Assembly (NCBI RefSeq): GCF_028747985.1
Contig: NZ_CP118108.1
Coordinates: 935,501 to 999,500 of the forward strand
DNA: 64,000 bases
Direction: 5' to 3'
Origin: Paenibacillus urinalis
GTDB taxonomy: Bacteria > Bacillota > Bacilli > Paenibacillales > Paenibacillaceae
Numbering within the stretch: the stretch's first letter is position 1; each line of letters opens with the position of its first letter. This document shows, piece after piece, positions 44,105-53,377 of the stretch. The notes under the pieces were generated by a model, which was not told where the DNA came from, did no database searches, and saw only the letters and a program-made list of their open reading frames with translations. Position numbers and translations under genes: made by a program.

Positions 44105-45094
44105 ATGAATCTTAATCAATCAATTCACACTTTTGATGAGCTTAATGATCATGTGGAGGAGATCAGGAATCAAATTTCTGCATCCGGATCATCAGTCCTG
44201 GTCATGCAAAATAATCGGATCGTAAATGAATGTTATTCTGGCTACCATGATAAGTCCCCTAACAGTCGATCAATAGATGAAGATTCACAGTTCAATGTAG
44301 CATCCATTCGCAAAACCTATCTTGGTCTGGCAATCAGCCTTGCGCTCTATGAAGGGAAAATAAGAAGTATTGACGATTACATCGTAGACTATTTAGAAGA
44401 TACAAACGTGAAGGTTATACACAATACAACCATACGGCATATCCTGACACATACTCATGGCCTGAAAGGACCAAACGAAAGGCTATTCCCACCAGGGACA
44501 GACTGGAAATACAATAATGCGGGGGTTAATTTGCTTATTAGGATGGTACAGAATGTATTTAACCAATCTCTTGCACAAGTGTTAAGGGATCGAGTGTTTG
44601 CCTCTTATGGATTCATGAACACAGACTGGAAACATAAGAAAAATGACAAATTGGTATGGGTTAATGAAGAATACTCAAGCAATGACGGCAGTGAGGCGAA
44701 TCTATTTGTAAATACACGAGATTTAGCTAAATGGGGAAACTTGTTTCTGAATAAGGGAAAGTATAAGGGGGAACAAATACTGCCTCGTTTAGTCTTCGAA
44801 CAAGCCGTTTCCATCGTTACTCCAAGTCAGCTCGATGAAGCTTTACCTCGAAATGGGTTCTTTTGGTGGGTAAAAGATAGGAACCGGCCAGTATCTGAGC
44901 TAGGGTACGACCTTCCTCGGGGCTCCTATCAATTATTCGGTTTCTTTGGAAATGCGGTTCTAGTTATTCCTGAGTATCACGTCGTGGCCGTCAGAATGTT
45001 AAATCAGCTCGGGCCTAATCCCCCAGGGTATGATTATATCCAAGACATTCGAAAATTCGGGGATCTAGTATTGAAATGTATTGATAAACGATGA
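44105..45094 (+). CDS. Beta-lactamase-fold serine hydrolase
   Basis: 329 residues. SxxK in FNVASIRKTYLGLAIS (~residue 80), YxN in WKYNNAGVNLLIRM, and THTHGL are visible. No signal peptide or membrane anchor is present from ATG 44105, which follows ACGGAGGG, so an intracellular esterase/peptidase role is favoured. It is divergent from the attenuated APH-type gene. It is the second protein of this fold in the window but only distantly similar to the one at 22555-23589. Confidence 0.85.
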   Translation: MNLNQSIHTFDELNDHVEEIRNQISASGSSVLVMQNNRIVNECYSGYHDKSPNSRSIDEDSQFNVASIRKTYLGLAISLALYEGKIRSIDDYIVDYLEDTNVKVIHNTTIRHILTHTHGLKGPNERLFPPGTDWKYNNAGVNLLIRMVQNVFNQSLAQVLRDRVFASYGFMNTDWKHKKNDKLVWVNEEYSSNDGSEANLFVNTRDLAKWGNLFLNKGKYKGEQILPRLVFEQAVSIVTPSQLDEALPRNGFFWWVKDRNRPVSELGYDLPRGSYQLFGFFGNAVLVIPEYHVVAVRMLNQLGPNPPGYDYIQDIRKFGDLVLKCIDKR

Positions 45095-45279
45095 ATTGAA
45101 AATCCTTTACTATCTACAAAAAAAGGCATCGTGTTAGTTAAAAGTTCTTTGTCTAAGCTCTTTAAAGACTGCTTTAGGCTATTCATAAGTGAATACGAAA
45201 CTTCATTATGCTCAATTAGCAGCTGCGTCAATGTGATACGGCTGCTTTTCTATGTTGTCGACGGTTCTAAATACCCAGT

Positions 45280-45622
45280 TTACACGCCTCGATTTTTTAC
45301 TCCCCACTCACATAACTCTTCTAATAAAGGTAAGAGCGTCTCTGCTTTGTCTGTGAGACTGTACTCTACTTTAGGGGGGACTTGGGGATATTCCTTCCGC
45401 ACGACAAGACCATCTGCTTCCAATTCTTTTAGCTGTGAACTCAATATTTTATAAGTAATTGCTCCTATTTGTCTCTTGAGATCATTAAACCTGACAGGTT
45501 GATTTTCTGCTAACAGATAGATGATAACCATCTTCCATTTAGCCGATCACTGACATCGTATAACCAAATGGGGTATCTTGAATATTACGAACTTTGCCTT
45601 TATATTCAGCCATACTCATCAT
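45280..45622 (-). pseudogene. HxlR-family regulator, frameshifted
   Basis: The 3' part (45280-45540) encodes the HxlR winged helix: KWKMVIIYLLAENQPVRF, IGAITYKILSSQLKELE and VPPKVEYSLTDK. The 5' part from ATG 45622/45619, with AAAGGA 7 nt upstream, encodes a start ending in FGYTMSVIG, where VIGGKWK is expected. At 45541 the frame changes: GGC-T-AAA stands where GGC-GGT-AAA would be, equivalent to two missing bases. The divergent ridA-like gene is probably its target. It is either a recent pseudogene or a sequencing error. Confidence 0.75.
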
Positions 45623-45638
45623 TACACTATCCTTTCGG

Positions 45639-45667
45639 GTAGTAGCTATCAAAAATGTGCGTACTAC
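45639..45667. promoter_or_regulatory. Inverted repeat between HxlR and RidA genes
   Basis: GTAGTA-N17-TACTAC lies in the divergent intergenic region. HxlR regulators commonly bind dyads in such positions. Confidence 0.4.
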
Positions 45668-45724
45668 ATTTTTATCATTGCTCATTTTATACTAACCTTA
45701 CTTTGAATTAAAGGAGAGAATAAA

Positions 45725-46117
45725 ATGAAGAATATTAAAACTTACAATCATGGTGTTGCTTGGGAGGAAGCCTTTGGTGTTACCCAAGGATATAGTGTGA
45801 ATGGAACAATCTACATTTCCGGGCAATTCTCCCACGATATGCAGGGTGAGTTCGTTGGTCAAGGGGATATCGAAGTACAGACGCTGCAGACGTTCGAGAA
45901 CCTTGATCGTGTGCTTACAGGGTTTGGTGTCACAAGGTCTAATCTTGCTGAGTTAGAAATTTATATGACCCAACCGGAAGAACATTTTGAGCAGTGCGTC
46001 CAATTGTACAAAGCGTATATAGGAGACCATAGACCGGCCGTCACTTCCGTTGGTGTATCAAGTCTAGCGTTTCCACATCAACTAATTGAGATCCGAGCTG
46101 TGGCCCACACCGATTAA
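45725..46117 (+). CDS. RidA-family (YjgF/YER057c/UK114) protein
   Basis: 130 residues. The fold is recognised by YSVNGTIYISGQFSHD, the QTLQTFENLDRVLTGFG helix, and the C-terminal HQLIEIRAVA with the conserved Arg. RidA enzymes deaminate reactive enamine/imine intermediates; this member is a distant branch, so its substrate may differ. AAAGGAG precedes ATG 45725. It is divergent from an HxlR gene. Confidence 0.87.
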   Translation: MKNIKTYNHGVAWEEAFGVTQGYSVNGTIYISGQFSHDMQGEFVGQGDIEVQTLQTFENLDRVLTGFGVTRSNLAELEIYMTQPEEHFEQCVQLYKAYIGDHRPAVTSVGVSSLAFPHQLIEIRAVAHTD

Positions 46118-46205
46118 CTTGATGCTATAAGTAGATGGGGAAGTTATAGATTTCAATATGAGCCAAACTAAATTGATCTTGTGCGGGATTCAACGTACCG
46201 AGGTA

Positions 46206-46950
46206 TTATTCAATCTCCTTTAGCTCATTGTGTCTATGCACTTCCCGTCCCAACCACTCCAGAACAAAGAGAACCGGCACCTGAGTGGTGATATTCGCTG
46301 ATTCGAAAAACTCTTCACTTACATAATAGGGAATATTGATGTCGGAAATTTTAGCAATCGTCGATTGCCTGTTATTCGTAATACTAATAATTTTGTTCCG
46401 CTCCTGCTTTAACTGTTTGAGATGAGTAATGGTAAACGTGTTCTCACCGGATGTAGACAGCGCAATGGTGATACTATTCTGTCGTACTTTAGCATGGATA
46501 GGGAAATGAGGATCCTTAATATACATAGAAAAAGTCCCAAGATTTGAAAAATATCTAGCACCGTACTCAGCCATAATTCCAGAACTTCCCGTACCAATAA
46601 AAATAACGTAGCTAGCTTCTGCTACAAGTCGGGCGGCCTCCTTGATTTTTTCCTCCCATTCGGGTTTTAGGGATCGATCGTTCAAAAAATTCGAATATAG
46701 CGTGGTGTGAATTTTTTAACGATGTTTTCTTGTGCTGGGCCAGATGCATTTTCAATTTTACTTTAAATTCAGAGAAACCTTCACATTGATTTTTTCGACA
46801 GAAACGCAGGATCGTCGCTGTGGATACATGAGTTTCATCTGCTAATTCTCTGATACGCATATACGCTACTTTTTCCATGTGTTGAGAGATATAGTTATAT
46901 AGTGACAATTCTAAATCGTTAAAAGATAAAATCTGTTCGTTCGAGAACAT
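46206..46950 (-). pseudogene. RpiR-family regulator (HTH plus SIS), frameshifted
   Basis: The N-terminal frame (46950 down to ~46670) encodes the RpiR helix-turn-helix: RIRELADETHVSTATILRF and GFSEFKVKLKMHL. The C-terminal frame (to 46206) encodes the sugar-phosphate isomerase domain: SYVIFIGTGSSGIMAEYGAR and SITIALSTSGENTFT. The frames meet near 46671-46676, where an extra C in ATCCCTAAAACCC would explain the shift (E-R-S-I then L-K-P-E-W). ATG 46950 has AAGGAG 9 nt upstream. It is either a real pseudogene or a homopolymer error. The family controls sugar or amino-sugar genes, none of which is adjacent. Confidence 0.8.
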
Positions 46951-47187
46951 GGGGGAGAACTCCTTCACATTATTAGTTAAGATCATTTATATTTGAGTAT
47001 TTTTATTATACATGATTCCAAAACGCTATGTTTCATATATGTAACAAATATCAATTCACGTCAATAAGAACTAAATCGGGAAACGTGTATATTTTCGCTG
47101 ATTATAAGCGTAATATTCGATTGAAGGAAGCAAGCTTTACCATTTAAATTGGATGTTACAAATCGTTCAGTGAAGGAGATCTGACTT

Positions 47188-47313
47188 ATGAATCGTTGGA
47201 TTAGAGAAGTAGTAATTCAAAGGTTGGTTACATTAATTGTGTGCGAGGAAAACGAAAGATACAGAGCGTTGTACAATTCCTACCTAGATAAACTTATGAA
47301 AGATAGTGACTAA
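47188..47313 (+). CDS. Possible 41-residue protein
   Basis: AAGGAGAT (47173-47180) stands 7-9 nt before ATG 47188. The ORF encodes a charged helical peptide ending LYNSYLDKLMKDSD. The S..LDKL end faintly recalls Spo0E-like phosphatases, but the core motif is incomplete and I do not assign it. The rest of the 46951-47481 interval shows only AT-rich promoter-like sequence. Confidence 0.35.
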   Translation: MNRWIREVVIQRLVTLIVCEENERYRALYNSYLDKLMKDSD

Positions 47314-47481
47314 GTAATGTGCTTGCTTAATTTATTCGAGAAAGTGCAGCATTAAAGATCTGGAAGGCTAGTTTACCTATAATTGAATATTACCAGCACA
47401 GCTCCTTATTATATTGATACGCTGTTAGATAAGAAGAGTCATATTATGCTGACTTAATAAATCTAACGAAGAGGTGTTAAC

Positions 47482-48354
47482 ATGGGAGCAGGAAAGATGC
47501 ACGCCGACGAAATGGAAATTGACGATGCGCTTGTACGCCGTCTCATTCTGGAGCAGTTTCCCCAGTGGGCAGAGCTAACCCTAGAGCGGATCGAGCCGGC
47601 GGGCACAGTAAACGCCATCTTTCGGCTCGGTGACGAGTATTCTGTTCGTCTTGCACGGCGCGAGGGACCTGTGATACCGGAAAGTCGTGAATTGATCTGG
47701 CTGCCCAAGCTCGCACCCTTACTTCCGCTGGAAACCCCTGTTCCTATTGCACAAGGGCAGCCGAATAACGAATATCCGTGGTTCTGGGAAATACATACAT
47801 GGGTTGAGGGGAAGACGGTGCCAATAGAAGAGATGGACGTAATTCAGGCAGCACGTGATCTTGCAGATTTCGTTGGAGCACTGCAACAAATCAATCCATC
47901 GGGGGGACCGCCAGGACGCGGTATTCCCCTGGCTCAGCGGAATGAAGAGTTTCAATACTGGCTGGCACGGTTCGATGGCGATCCTGCCGTGTCCGCAGTG
48001 TGGGAATCTGCGCTTGCTGCTCCTCCCTGGAACGGACCACCCGTTTGGCATCACGGCGACCTCGATGTGCGTAACTGGCTCGTGCGAAACGGACGTATTA
48101 CGGGTGTGATTGATTGGGATACAATGGGGATTGGAGATCCTGCGTGCGACATCATGGTTGCATGGAAGCTGCATTCCGCTGCAGCCTGTGATGCATTCCG
48201 CGAACATCTCCCGACAGATGATGCTACGTGGGCAAGAGCAAGGGGATGGGTCGTATCCCAAGCGGTATCAGCGCTTGCATACTACACGCCGGACAACAAT
48301 CCTGTTCTGTACCATGAGGCTGAGTCCTGGCTTGACCTCATATTATCTGAATGA
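47482..48354 (+). CDS. APH-family phosphotransferase
   Basis: 290 residues. The catalytic loop VWHHGDLDVRNWLV and the metal-binding GVIDWDTMGIGDPACD are intact, and the N-lobe has GTVNAIFRLGDEYSVRL. It resembles the group annotated as aminoglycoside phosphotransferases but its substrate is unknown. The GC content looks higher than in the flanking DNA, which may indicate transfer. GAGGTG is 8 nt before ATG 47482. It is the second APH-fold gene in 6 kb. Confidence 0.88.
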   Translation: MGAGKMHADEMEIDDALVRRLILEQFPQWAELTLERIEPAGTVNAIFRLGDEYSVRLARREGPVIPESRELIWLPKLAPLLPLETPVPIAQGQPNNEYPWFWEIHTWVEGKTVPIEEMDVIQAARDLADFVGALQQINPSGGPPGRGIPLAQRNEEFQYWLARFDGDPAVSAVWESALAAPPWNGPPVWHHGDLDVRNWLVRNGRITGVIDWDTMGIGDPACDIMVAWKLHSAAACDAFREHLPTDDATWARARGWVVSQAVSALAYYTPDNNPVLYHEAESWLDLILSE

Positions 48355-48457
48355 AGGAGAGCCCCCACTCCCCTCGGACACGAAACTTAATTGTGCACAA
48401 ATAGTTCGCGAGTCGTAGCCATAGCATAACTATACTCTTGTTAAGAGGAGGGATCAG

Positions 48458-49345
48458 ATGGATTGGCTTATGAGAATGAACCGGGCATTGGATCACATCG
48501 AATTGAATCTAACCGGCGAGATCGACTTAAAGGAAGTAGCTCAATGCGCTTGTTGTTCATCACATCAGTTCCAGAGAATGTTTTCATTCATTACAAATGT
48601 GCCTTTGGCGGAATATATAAGGAGAAGACGGCTTACTCTCGCTGCTATTGAATTGCAGAATAGCGACATGAGAGTTGTGGATATCGCCATAAAGTATGGT
48701 TATGAATCTCCAGTTTCATTCGCAAGGGCTTTTCAATTATTACACGGTGTGAATCCAGCAATGGCCCGGGAAGAAGGAACTGCCCTCAAAGCCTATCCAC
48801 GGATTTCTTTCCTCATTTCAATCAAAGGGGAAGAGGCTATGAATTACCGTATTGAGACAAAAGAATCCTTTCAGGTATTCGGAATCGAAAAAGTATTTCA
48901 ATTAAACGGAGTGGATACGCCAGCAGACTTATGGAAACAAAGCCATGCTAATGGCGAGGTAGAAAGGCTTGCTGCGAATGCAGGTGACCTGCCTGCCTCT
49001 ATCAATCAGGACTATCATAAAGTACATGCTGTCTGTAGCTACAAGAGAACGGAAGAGGATACCTTCCCCTACATGCTGTGCGCATTTAAGGATGAAACCA
49101 GTAAAACTGATGGGTACACAAGTATAACGATACCCGCACACACGTGGGCGATCTTCTCATCCGATCCTTTTACATGGGATAAATTTAATGAAACGATTGA
49201 AACACTATATAGGCGGTTCTTTTCTGAGTGGCTGCCTACTGCTGGATATGAACAGATCGACGGGATGGAATTTGAGATTACAGGAAGTAAGGATGATGGT
49301 CTTAATTTTGTAGAGCTATGGTTTGCAGTCAGGAAAGTATCCTGA
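48458..49345 (+). CDS. AraC-family regulator with GyrI-like effector domain
   Basis: 295 residues. The N-terminal double HTH (residues ~8-105) has LKEVAQCACCSSHQFQRMF and VVDIAIKYGYESPVSFARAF. The C-terminal half (~125-295), from MNYRIETKESFQVFGIE to LNFVELWFAV, is a GyrI/BmrR-like small-molecule-binding domain. This order (HTH first) is common in Rob-like multidrug-responsive activators. ATG 48458 follows AGAGGAGGGAT. No efflux gene is adjacent. Confidence 0.9.
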   Translation: MDWLMRMNRALDHIELNLTGEIDLKEVAQCACCSSHQFQRMFSFITNVPLAEYIRRRRLTLAAIELQNSDMRVVDIAIKYGYESPVSFARAFQLLHGVNPAMAREEGTALKAYPRISFLISIKGEEAMNYRIETKESFQVFGIEKVFQLNGVDTPADLWKQSHANGEVERLAANAGDLPASINQDYHKVHAVCSYKRTEEDTFPYMLCAFKDETSKTDGYTSITIPAHTWAIFSSDPFTWDKFNETIETLYRRFFSEWLPTAGYEQIDGMEFEITGSKDDGLNFVELWFAVRKVS

Positions 49346-49360
49346 GTGTAGATTTACGAA

Positions 49361-49392
49361 AAGGGCTGAAACTAGAAACTAGTTCAGCCCTT
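49361..49392. terminator. Terminator between convergent genes
   Basis: AAGGGCTGAA (49361-49370) and TTCAGCCCTT (49383-49392) with an inner CTAG/CTAG pair; one A is bulged. Confidence 0.75.
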
Positions 49393-49406
49393 AACTATTC
49401 TATTTA

Positions 49407-52127
49407 TTATTTTGCTGTAACATGGGCAATGACACGATCCTCATTATAAGTGACAGTCACGTCATAACCATCCGCAGTTACACGATCAAATTGACCTTTA
49501 ACTCCAGCGGCAGTAATTAATGTAATATCTTTAGAACCCTCAATGTTATAGTTAGATAGATCCAGATTCAGGCTTCCCCCAGCAAGATACAGCATTTTGC
49601 TGACATGGATCTGACTGTTGTCATTATCCATCACCATTTCTAAGGTTCCGTTGTCCATGGTAAAGTTTCTGTTCAGTTTCAATGCTCCATCGGTGGTAAC
49701 CATGACCGTTCCATTCTCCACATACAGATCACCGGTACCAAATGCGGTCGCAGACTGGGCTTCCAGTGTTCCTCCTTGAAGCAAGGTTCCGCCAGAATAG
49801 GTGTTGTTTCCTGTCAAAGTAAGGGTTCCCGATCCCTTCTTCGTAAGCATGCCAGCGCCACTGATATTATTTCTCCACCAGTCTTGTGCGTTAAAGCGTC
49901 CTTCTGAAGCGTCCATATTCACGGTTACATTGTCCAAGAACGCGCCGTATCCATCCGCAGCGGTAACGAGATCCAGTCTGCCCCAGCCGTTTGATTCGTC
50001 CAGTACAGGATAACCGGAGTCAATGGATGTTGTATACAATACTTCTCTGCGCTGTTCATCGGTTAAATAAGGCTGGCGCGTTTCAAGTAGAGCTTCTGCG
50101 CCTTCTGGCACTTCCGGAGCGAGGCCTTTGATTCCAGTTTGAGGCAGGCCGTAAGTAAGCTTCTCTCTGTAGAAGGCTTTATTGGCATCATGATCTGCCC
50201 ATTTGGTCTCATCATATGCACTCTGGAACGTGTAATCCTCTGTCACGGTATGCGCATAGTCGTACAGGCTCATGTTATTCGCGGCTGCGGCTGCGCCAAA
50301 TACTTCTCCTGCATTGTCATATGCCTTCTCTAACAATTCTTTGTTCTCTTCCTTATTGAATGCATAGGCCGTCATGGCGGTAGCTTGAATTCTTGCACCG
50401 ATGACATCAAGCGGTGAGTGCATTCCGGTTACGATGCGATTCTCACCCATTTGGGCTGCTCTGGTCAAAAATTCAGCGTAACGTTCTGGCGTAGCGTAGG
50501 CAAAAGGTAATACGGATAAGTACGATGCACTTGTATGTCCGCTTGGAAAAGCACCATCTTTCCCTTGTCCGTCCTCAGCTTCTCTTCTTACATAGCTCAA
50601 GGCAGGAATAACCTCAACTTCGGTTTCGTACGATTGGAAATGTCTTTCGCCGGTTGATTTTGTTCCGCCTGAAGGCAAGGGCTCATCTGTAGCTTCACCT
50701 TTACCGATTGTTTCCCAAACAGCCAAACCATTCTGATCGACGACCTCTTTAACCTCTCCGTTTGAGTTCATTCTCCACGGTCTAGGCGAAGAGTAGAAGT
50801 ATTTAGAAGGATTAGATGAGGCCGGGATTTTGAAACGAACTAAATCAACTAGAGCAACCATATCTGCAAGCTCAGTATTGGCCCAATCGCTGCCGATTCC
50901 CTGGCTTTGGTCTTCTGTCGTGGTTTCTGTCAAGACGACATCCATGTCATCGATGCTTCGTTCAACACTAGTCGTTGGCTTGATGATATCTACATAAGTG
51001 TTAGCCAGAGGGCCGAATCCGTCGATCATACTATAGATCTTATCTCTTTGGTCATCATAATAAGCTGCAAGTGCTTCTTCTTTGGTACGATTTTGCGTGA
51101 CATCTTCTACATATTTAATGTTCGCAACCCAAGTTGCCTTATTTCTGATCTCGACATTTGCATAGGTTTTGTTTTCTGCAACGACAGCAGCTGCATCATT
51201 TTTAAAACCGTCAAAATATACGGTCGGCCCGTCACCGTAATTCGCAACCTTGCCGTTGGCCCCAGGGACAGTTAAGGCTGTTCCATTTCTCCAGGCTGGT
51301 TGGTTCAAGGACCATACCGCATCAAAACCGTCCAGAATTTGAATGAATGGATTCGTTGCGGCCGTGTTCTTTAAGGTGTCGTCCGCTGCATTGTCACCAT
51401 GTCGCACTGCAGATAAGGAGGCTTCATCCGCAGGAGGGGCAACATTGAGCTGATTTGTCGTTCCTACCGGTTTAGATGGTTTGGTACCCACTTGAGTATT
51501 CGAATCTACAGCATTAACCAGTATTTCGACGGCTTCGGCACGTGTGATCGAATGAAGAGGTTTAAAGCTGCCATCTTCATAACCGGATATCATTCCCGCC
51601 GCTGCCGCTGCACCTACAGCTCCTTTGCTCCAATCTGCAATGGTGGATGAATCGCTAAAGGCATCCGCGGCTTGCTCATTATCCTCCAAATTCAGAATTC
51701 CGGCGATGATCACTGCTGCTTCTTGCCGGGATAAGGAATTTTGCAGCTTCATCGTTTGATCCGAGTACCCGCTTATATATCCAGCGGCGCTGGCTGCAGC
51801 CACGGCGTCATAGTACCAGGCATCCACAGAAACATCTTTGAAGTTAATCTTGTTTTGTCCTGAATATCCAAAAGCAGCATTGACTAAATTTATAAACTCG
51901 GCTCTAGTGATGGATTTGTTCGGTTTAAAGGTACGGTCCAAATATCCTCGAACCAATCCTTGATCGATCCAAGCTTGAATTTTTGCTTCTGCCCAGTGTC
52001 CCTTAATATCGGAGAGCTGAACCTCCGGGCTTGCTGCGAAACTTTGACCTGCTAACGACGAGCTTGCCATAGATAACATGAGAAGAAATGCGAGTGATTT
52101 TTTTGATTGTTTTTTCATAGCCTGCAA
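49407..52127 (-). CDS. SLH-anchored PAP2-family phosphatase/haloperoxidase-fold protein
   Basis: 906 residues. Signal peptide (1-~32), then three SLH repeats (~38-215; IKGHWAEAKIQAWIDQGLV, VSVDAWYYDAV, SGYEDGSFKP). The PAP2 domain has all three motifs: KYFYSSPRP (~446), FPSGHTSASY (~529) and NRIVTGMHSPLDV (~565). A later GSGTLTLTGNNTYSGGTLLQ (~750) is an autotransporter-associated beta-strand repeat, followed by a beta-helix-like tail. It should be a wall-attached acid phosphatase or phosphodiesterase. TTG 52127 has AGGGG 7 nt upstream; ATG 52118 is the alternative. Confidence 0.9.
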   Translation of the reverse strand: MQAMKKQSKKSLAFLLMLSMASSSLAGQSFAASPEVQLSDIKGHWAEAKIQAWIDQGLVRGYLDRTFKPNKSITRAEFINLVNAAFGYSGQNKINFKDVSVDAWYYDAVAAASAAGYISGYSDQTMKLQNSLSRQEAAVIIAGILNLEDNEQAADAFSDSSTIADWSKGAVGAAAAAGMISGYEDGSFKPLHSITRAEAVEILVNAVDSNTQVGTKPSKPVGTTNQLNVAPPADEASLSAVRHGDNAADDTLKNTAATNPFIQILDGFDAVWSLNQPAWRNGTALTVPGANGKVANYGDGPTVYFDGFKNDAAAVVAENKTYANVEIRNKATWVANIKYVEDVTQNRTKEEALAAYYDDQRDKIYSMIDGFGPLANTYVDIIKPTTSVERSIDDMDVVLTETTTEDQSQGIGSDWANTELADMVALVDLVRFKIPASSNPSKYFYSSPRPWRMNSNGEVKEVVDQNGLAVWETIGKGEATDEPLPSGGTKSTGERHFQSYETEVEVIPALSYVRREAEDGQGKDGAFPSGHTSASYLSVLPFAYATPERYAEFLTRAAQMGENRIVTGMHSPLDVIGARIQATAMTAYAFNKEENKELLEKAYDNAGEVFGAAAAANNMSLYDYAHTVTEDYTFQSAYDETKWADHDANKAFYREKLTYGLPQTGIKGLAPEVPEGAEALLETRQPYLTDEQRREVLYTTSIDSGYPVLDESNGWGRLDLVTAADGYGAFLDNVTVNMDASEGRFNAQDWWRNNISGAGMLTKKGSGTLTLTGNNTYSGGTLLQGGTLEAQSATAFGTGDLYVENGTVMVTTDGALKLNRNFTMDNGTLEMVMDNDNSQIHVSKMLYLAGGSLNLDLSNYNIEGSKDITLITAAGVKGQFDRVTADGYDVTVTYNEDRVIAHVTAK

Positions 52128-52273
52128 CTACACGCCCCTATTCTTGATCGTTGAAATTTTTCTACATGCATCCGCAAATGAGTGAGAAAGTGTCCATTTC
52201 TGATGCCTGTTACGCCGTAACTTTAGCATTTTGGGGACTCAGACAGATATAGAACAATTTCCGCTTTATATCA

Positions 52274-52287
52274 AAATCGTACGATTT
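52274..52287. promoter_or_regulatory. 14-bp perfect palindrome upstream of the SLH-PAP2 gene
   Basis: AAATCGTACGATTT lies ~150 bp before the start of the minus-strand PAP2 gene, next to a TATAAA on that strand. Two further small palindromes occur in the same 440-bp intergenic region: GTTACG-C-CGTAAC (52209-52221) and TTAGAT-AAAC-ATCTAA (52408-52423). Their regulators are unknown, and no gene was found in this interval. Confidence 0.3.
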
Positions 52288-52568
52288 GGATGTTTTATGA
52301 CTCAAAAAATAGAGAAATTCGTACATTTGTAAAATCGACTGTAGTGATGTGTAAACTGAGAGCAAAGAAAGTACTAACATTGGGGATGAAGGATGCAGCA
52401 TGCGTGATTAGATAAACATCTAACTGGATGTATAGCTATTAGATCGAACTGGCGGGAAGGATAGTTAAAAAATGAATAGAATATAGGAAGAGACCAACGA
52501 CAACTGATTAACATATGCAAAATACCACATGAGAAATGGTGATCAATAATTAAGGAGGCCAATATAAT

Positions 52569-52907
52569 ATGGTCAATGACAAATACCTAAGACTTGCTCC
52601 TTCCTTTTTGAAGAAAGATCTAGTTCAGTTCTCATTTCAATTATTGATCCCGGCGATCATCGGAGTTATATACGGATTTATGATAAATGATGAGACTACA
52701 CGTGAATATATTAACCAAGCATTACCGAGTCAAGCTGGACCTGATCTTCATCAATATTTGCCCCTTGTGATCGCTGTGTTCGTATACTCCTACTTTACTC
52801 AAAAAAAGCAAAGAAATCTTCTGAAAAGAACGATATTGATAGGGCTTCATATTTTCATCGCAGTACTAAGCTTTATTTCTTCTCTTGTCTTTTTGCTAAT
52901 GTTGTAA
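52569..52907 (+). CDS. Small three-helix membrane protein, unknown
   Basis: 112 residues with hydrophobic segments at ~20-40 (FQLLIPAIIGVIYGFM), ~63-78 (LPLVIAVFVYSYF) and ~88-112. No known motif. AAGGAGG lies 9 nt before ATG 52569. The next gene follows after 19 nt. Confidence 0.65.
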   Translation: MVNDKYLRLAPSFLKKDLVQFSFQLLIPAIIGVIYGFMINDETTREYINQALPSQAGPDLHQYLPLVIAVFVYSYFTQKKQRNLLKRTILIGLHIFIAVLSFISSLVFLLML

Positions 52908-52926
52908 TCACTAGGAGGAATATCTC

Positions 52927-53319
52927 TTGAAAATTAGAATGCAAGAAGCGGATGAACTGTTACTCGTTTATATCTATTTCTATGAACGCGAAGAATATAT
53001 CGAGCTCAATAATGGAGGAGAGTCAGATAAAGAGTGCTACTTATTGTTTGATGAAGATAACGACTGGATAGGTATATCATTAGAAAGTGAAAATATGATC
53101 AAGGATCACATCGAAATACATAATGGGTTTATAAACTTTGCTGGTAATGAATGGACGGTTCTTTTTGAGCAAGGTCTTCAAATCCACAATAAAGTGAAAT
53201 ATGAATGCATTACAGATTTGCACGATCATTTTTATACAGGAATTGAGTTGATTCTGGTGAAAAGTATTGTTCCAAACATTAGTCATGCAACAAATTTATT
53301 GAGAATGAGTCAGATCTAA
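52927..53319 (+). CDS. Hypothetical protein
   Basis: 130 residues, acidic, soluble, without recognisable motif. TTG 52927 follows AGGAGG. The gap of 19 nt suggests co-transcription with the small membrane protein upstream. Confidence 0.55.
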   Translation: MKIRMQEADELLLVYIYFYEREEYIELNNGGESDKECYLLFDEDNDWIGISLESENMIKDHIEIHNGFINFAGNEWTVLFEQGLQIHNKVKYECITDLHDHFYTGIELILVKSIVPNISHATNLLRMSQI

Positions 53320-53377
53320 ATTCATAGTCAAGTATAAACATAAGCTCAATTATATATCACCTGTGGGAGGGGAACTT

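Noticed and set aside
43867..44106. 79-codon minus-strand ORF upstream of the APH-type gene
   Set aside because: It runs through the promoter region; only its last ten codons follow a ribosome binding site and are read as the leader peptide.
45034..45231. 65-codon minus-strand ORF after the HxlR gene
   Set aside because: No ribosome binding site and no protein-like features; it overlaps the end of the serine hydrolase gene.
52128..52300. Riboswitch before the SLH-PAP2 gene
   Set aside because: Small palindromes are present, but no known riboswitch core (c-di-GMP, SAM, purine, T-box) could be matched and no terminator lies between it and the gene.
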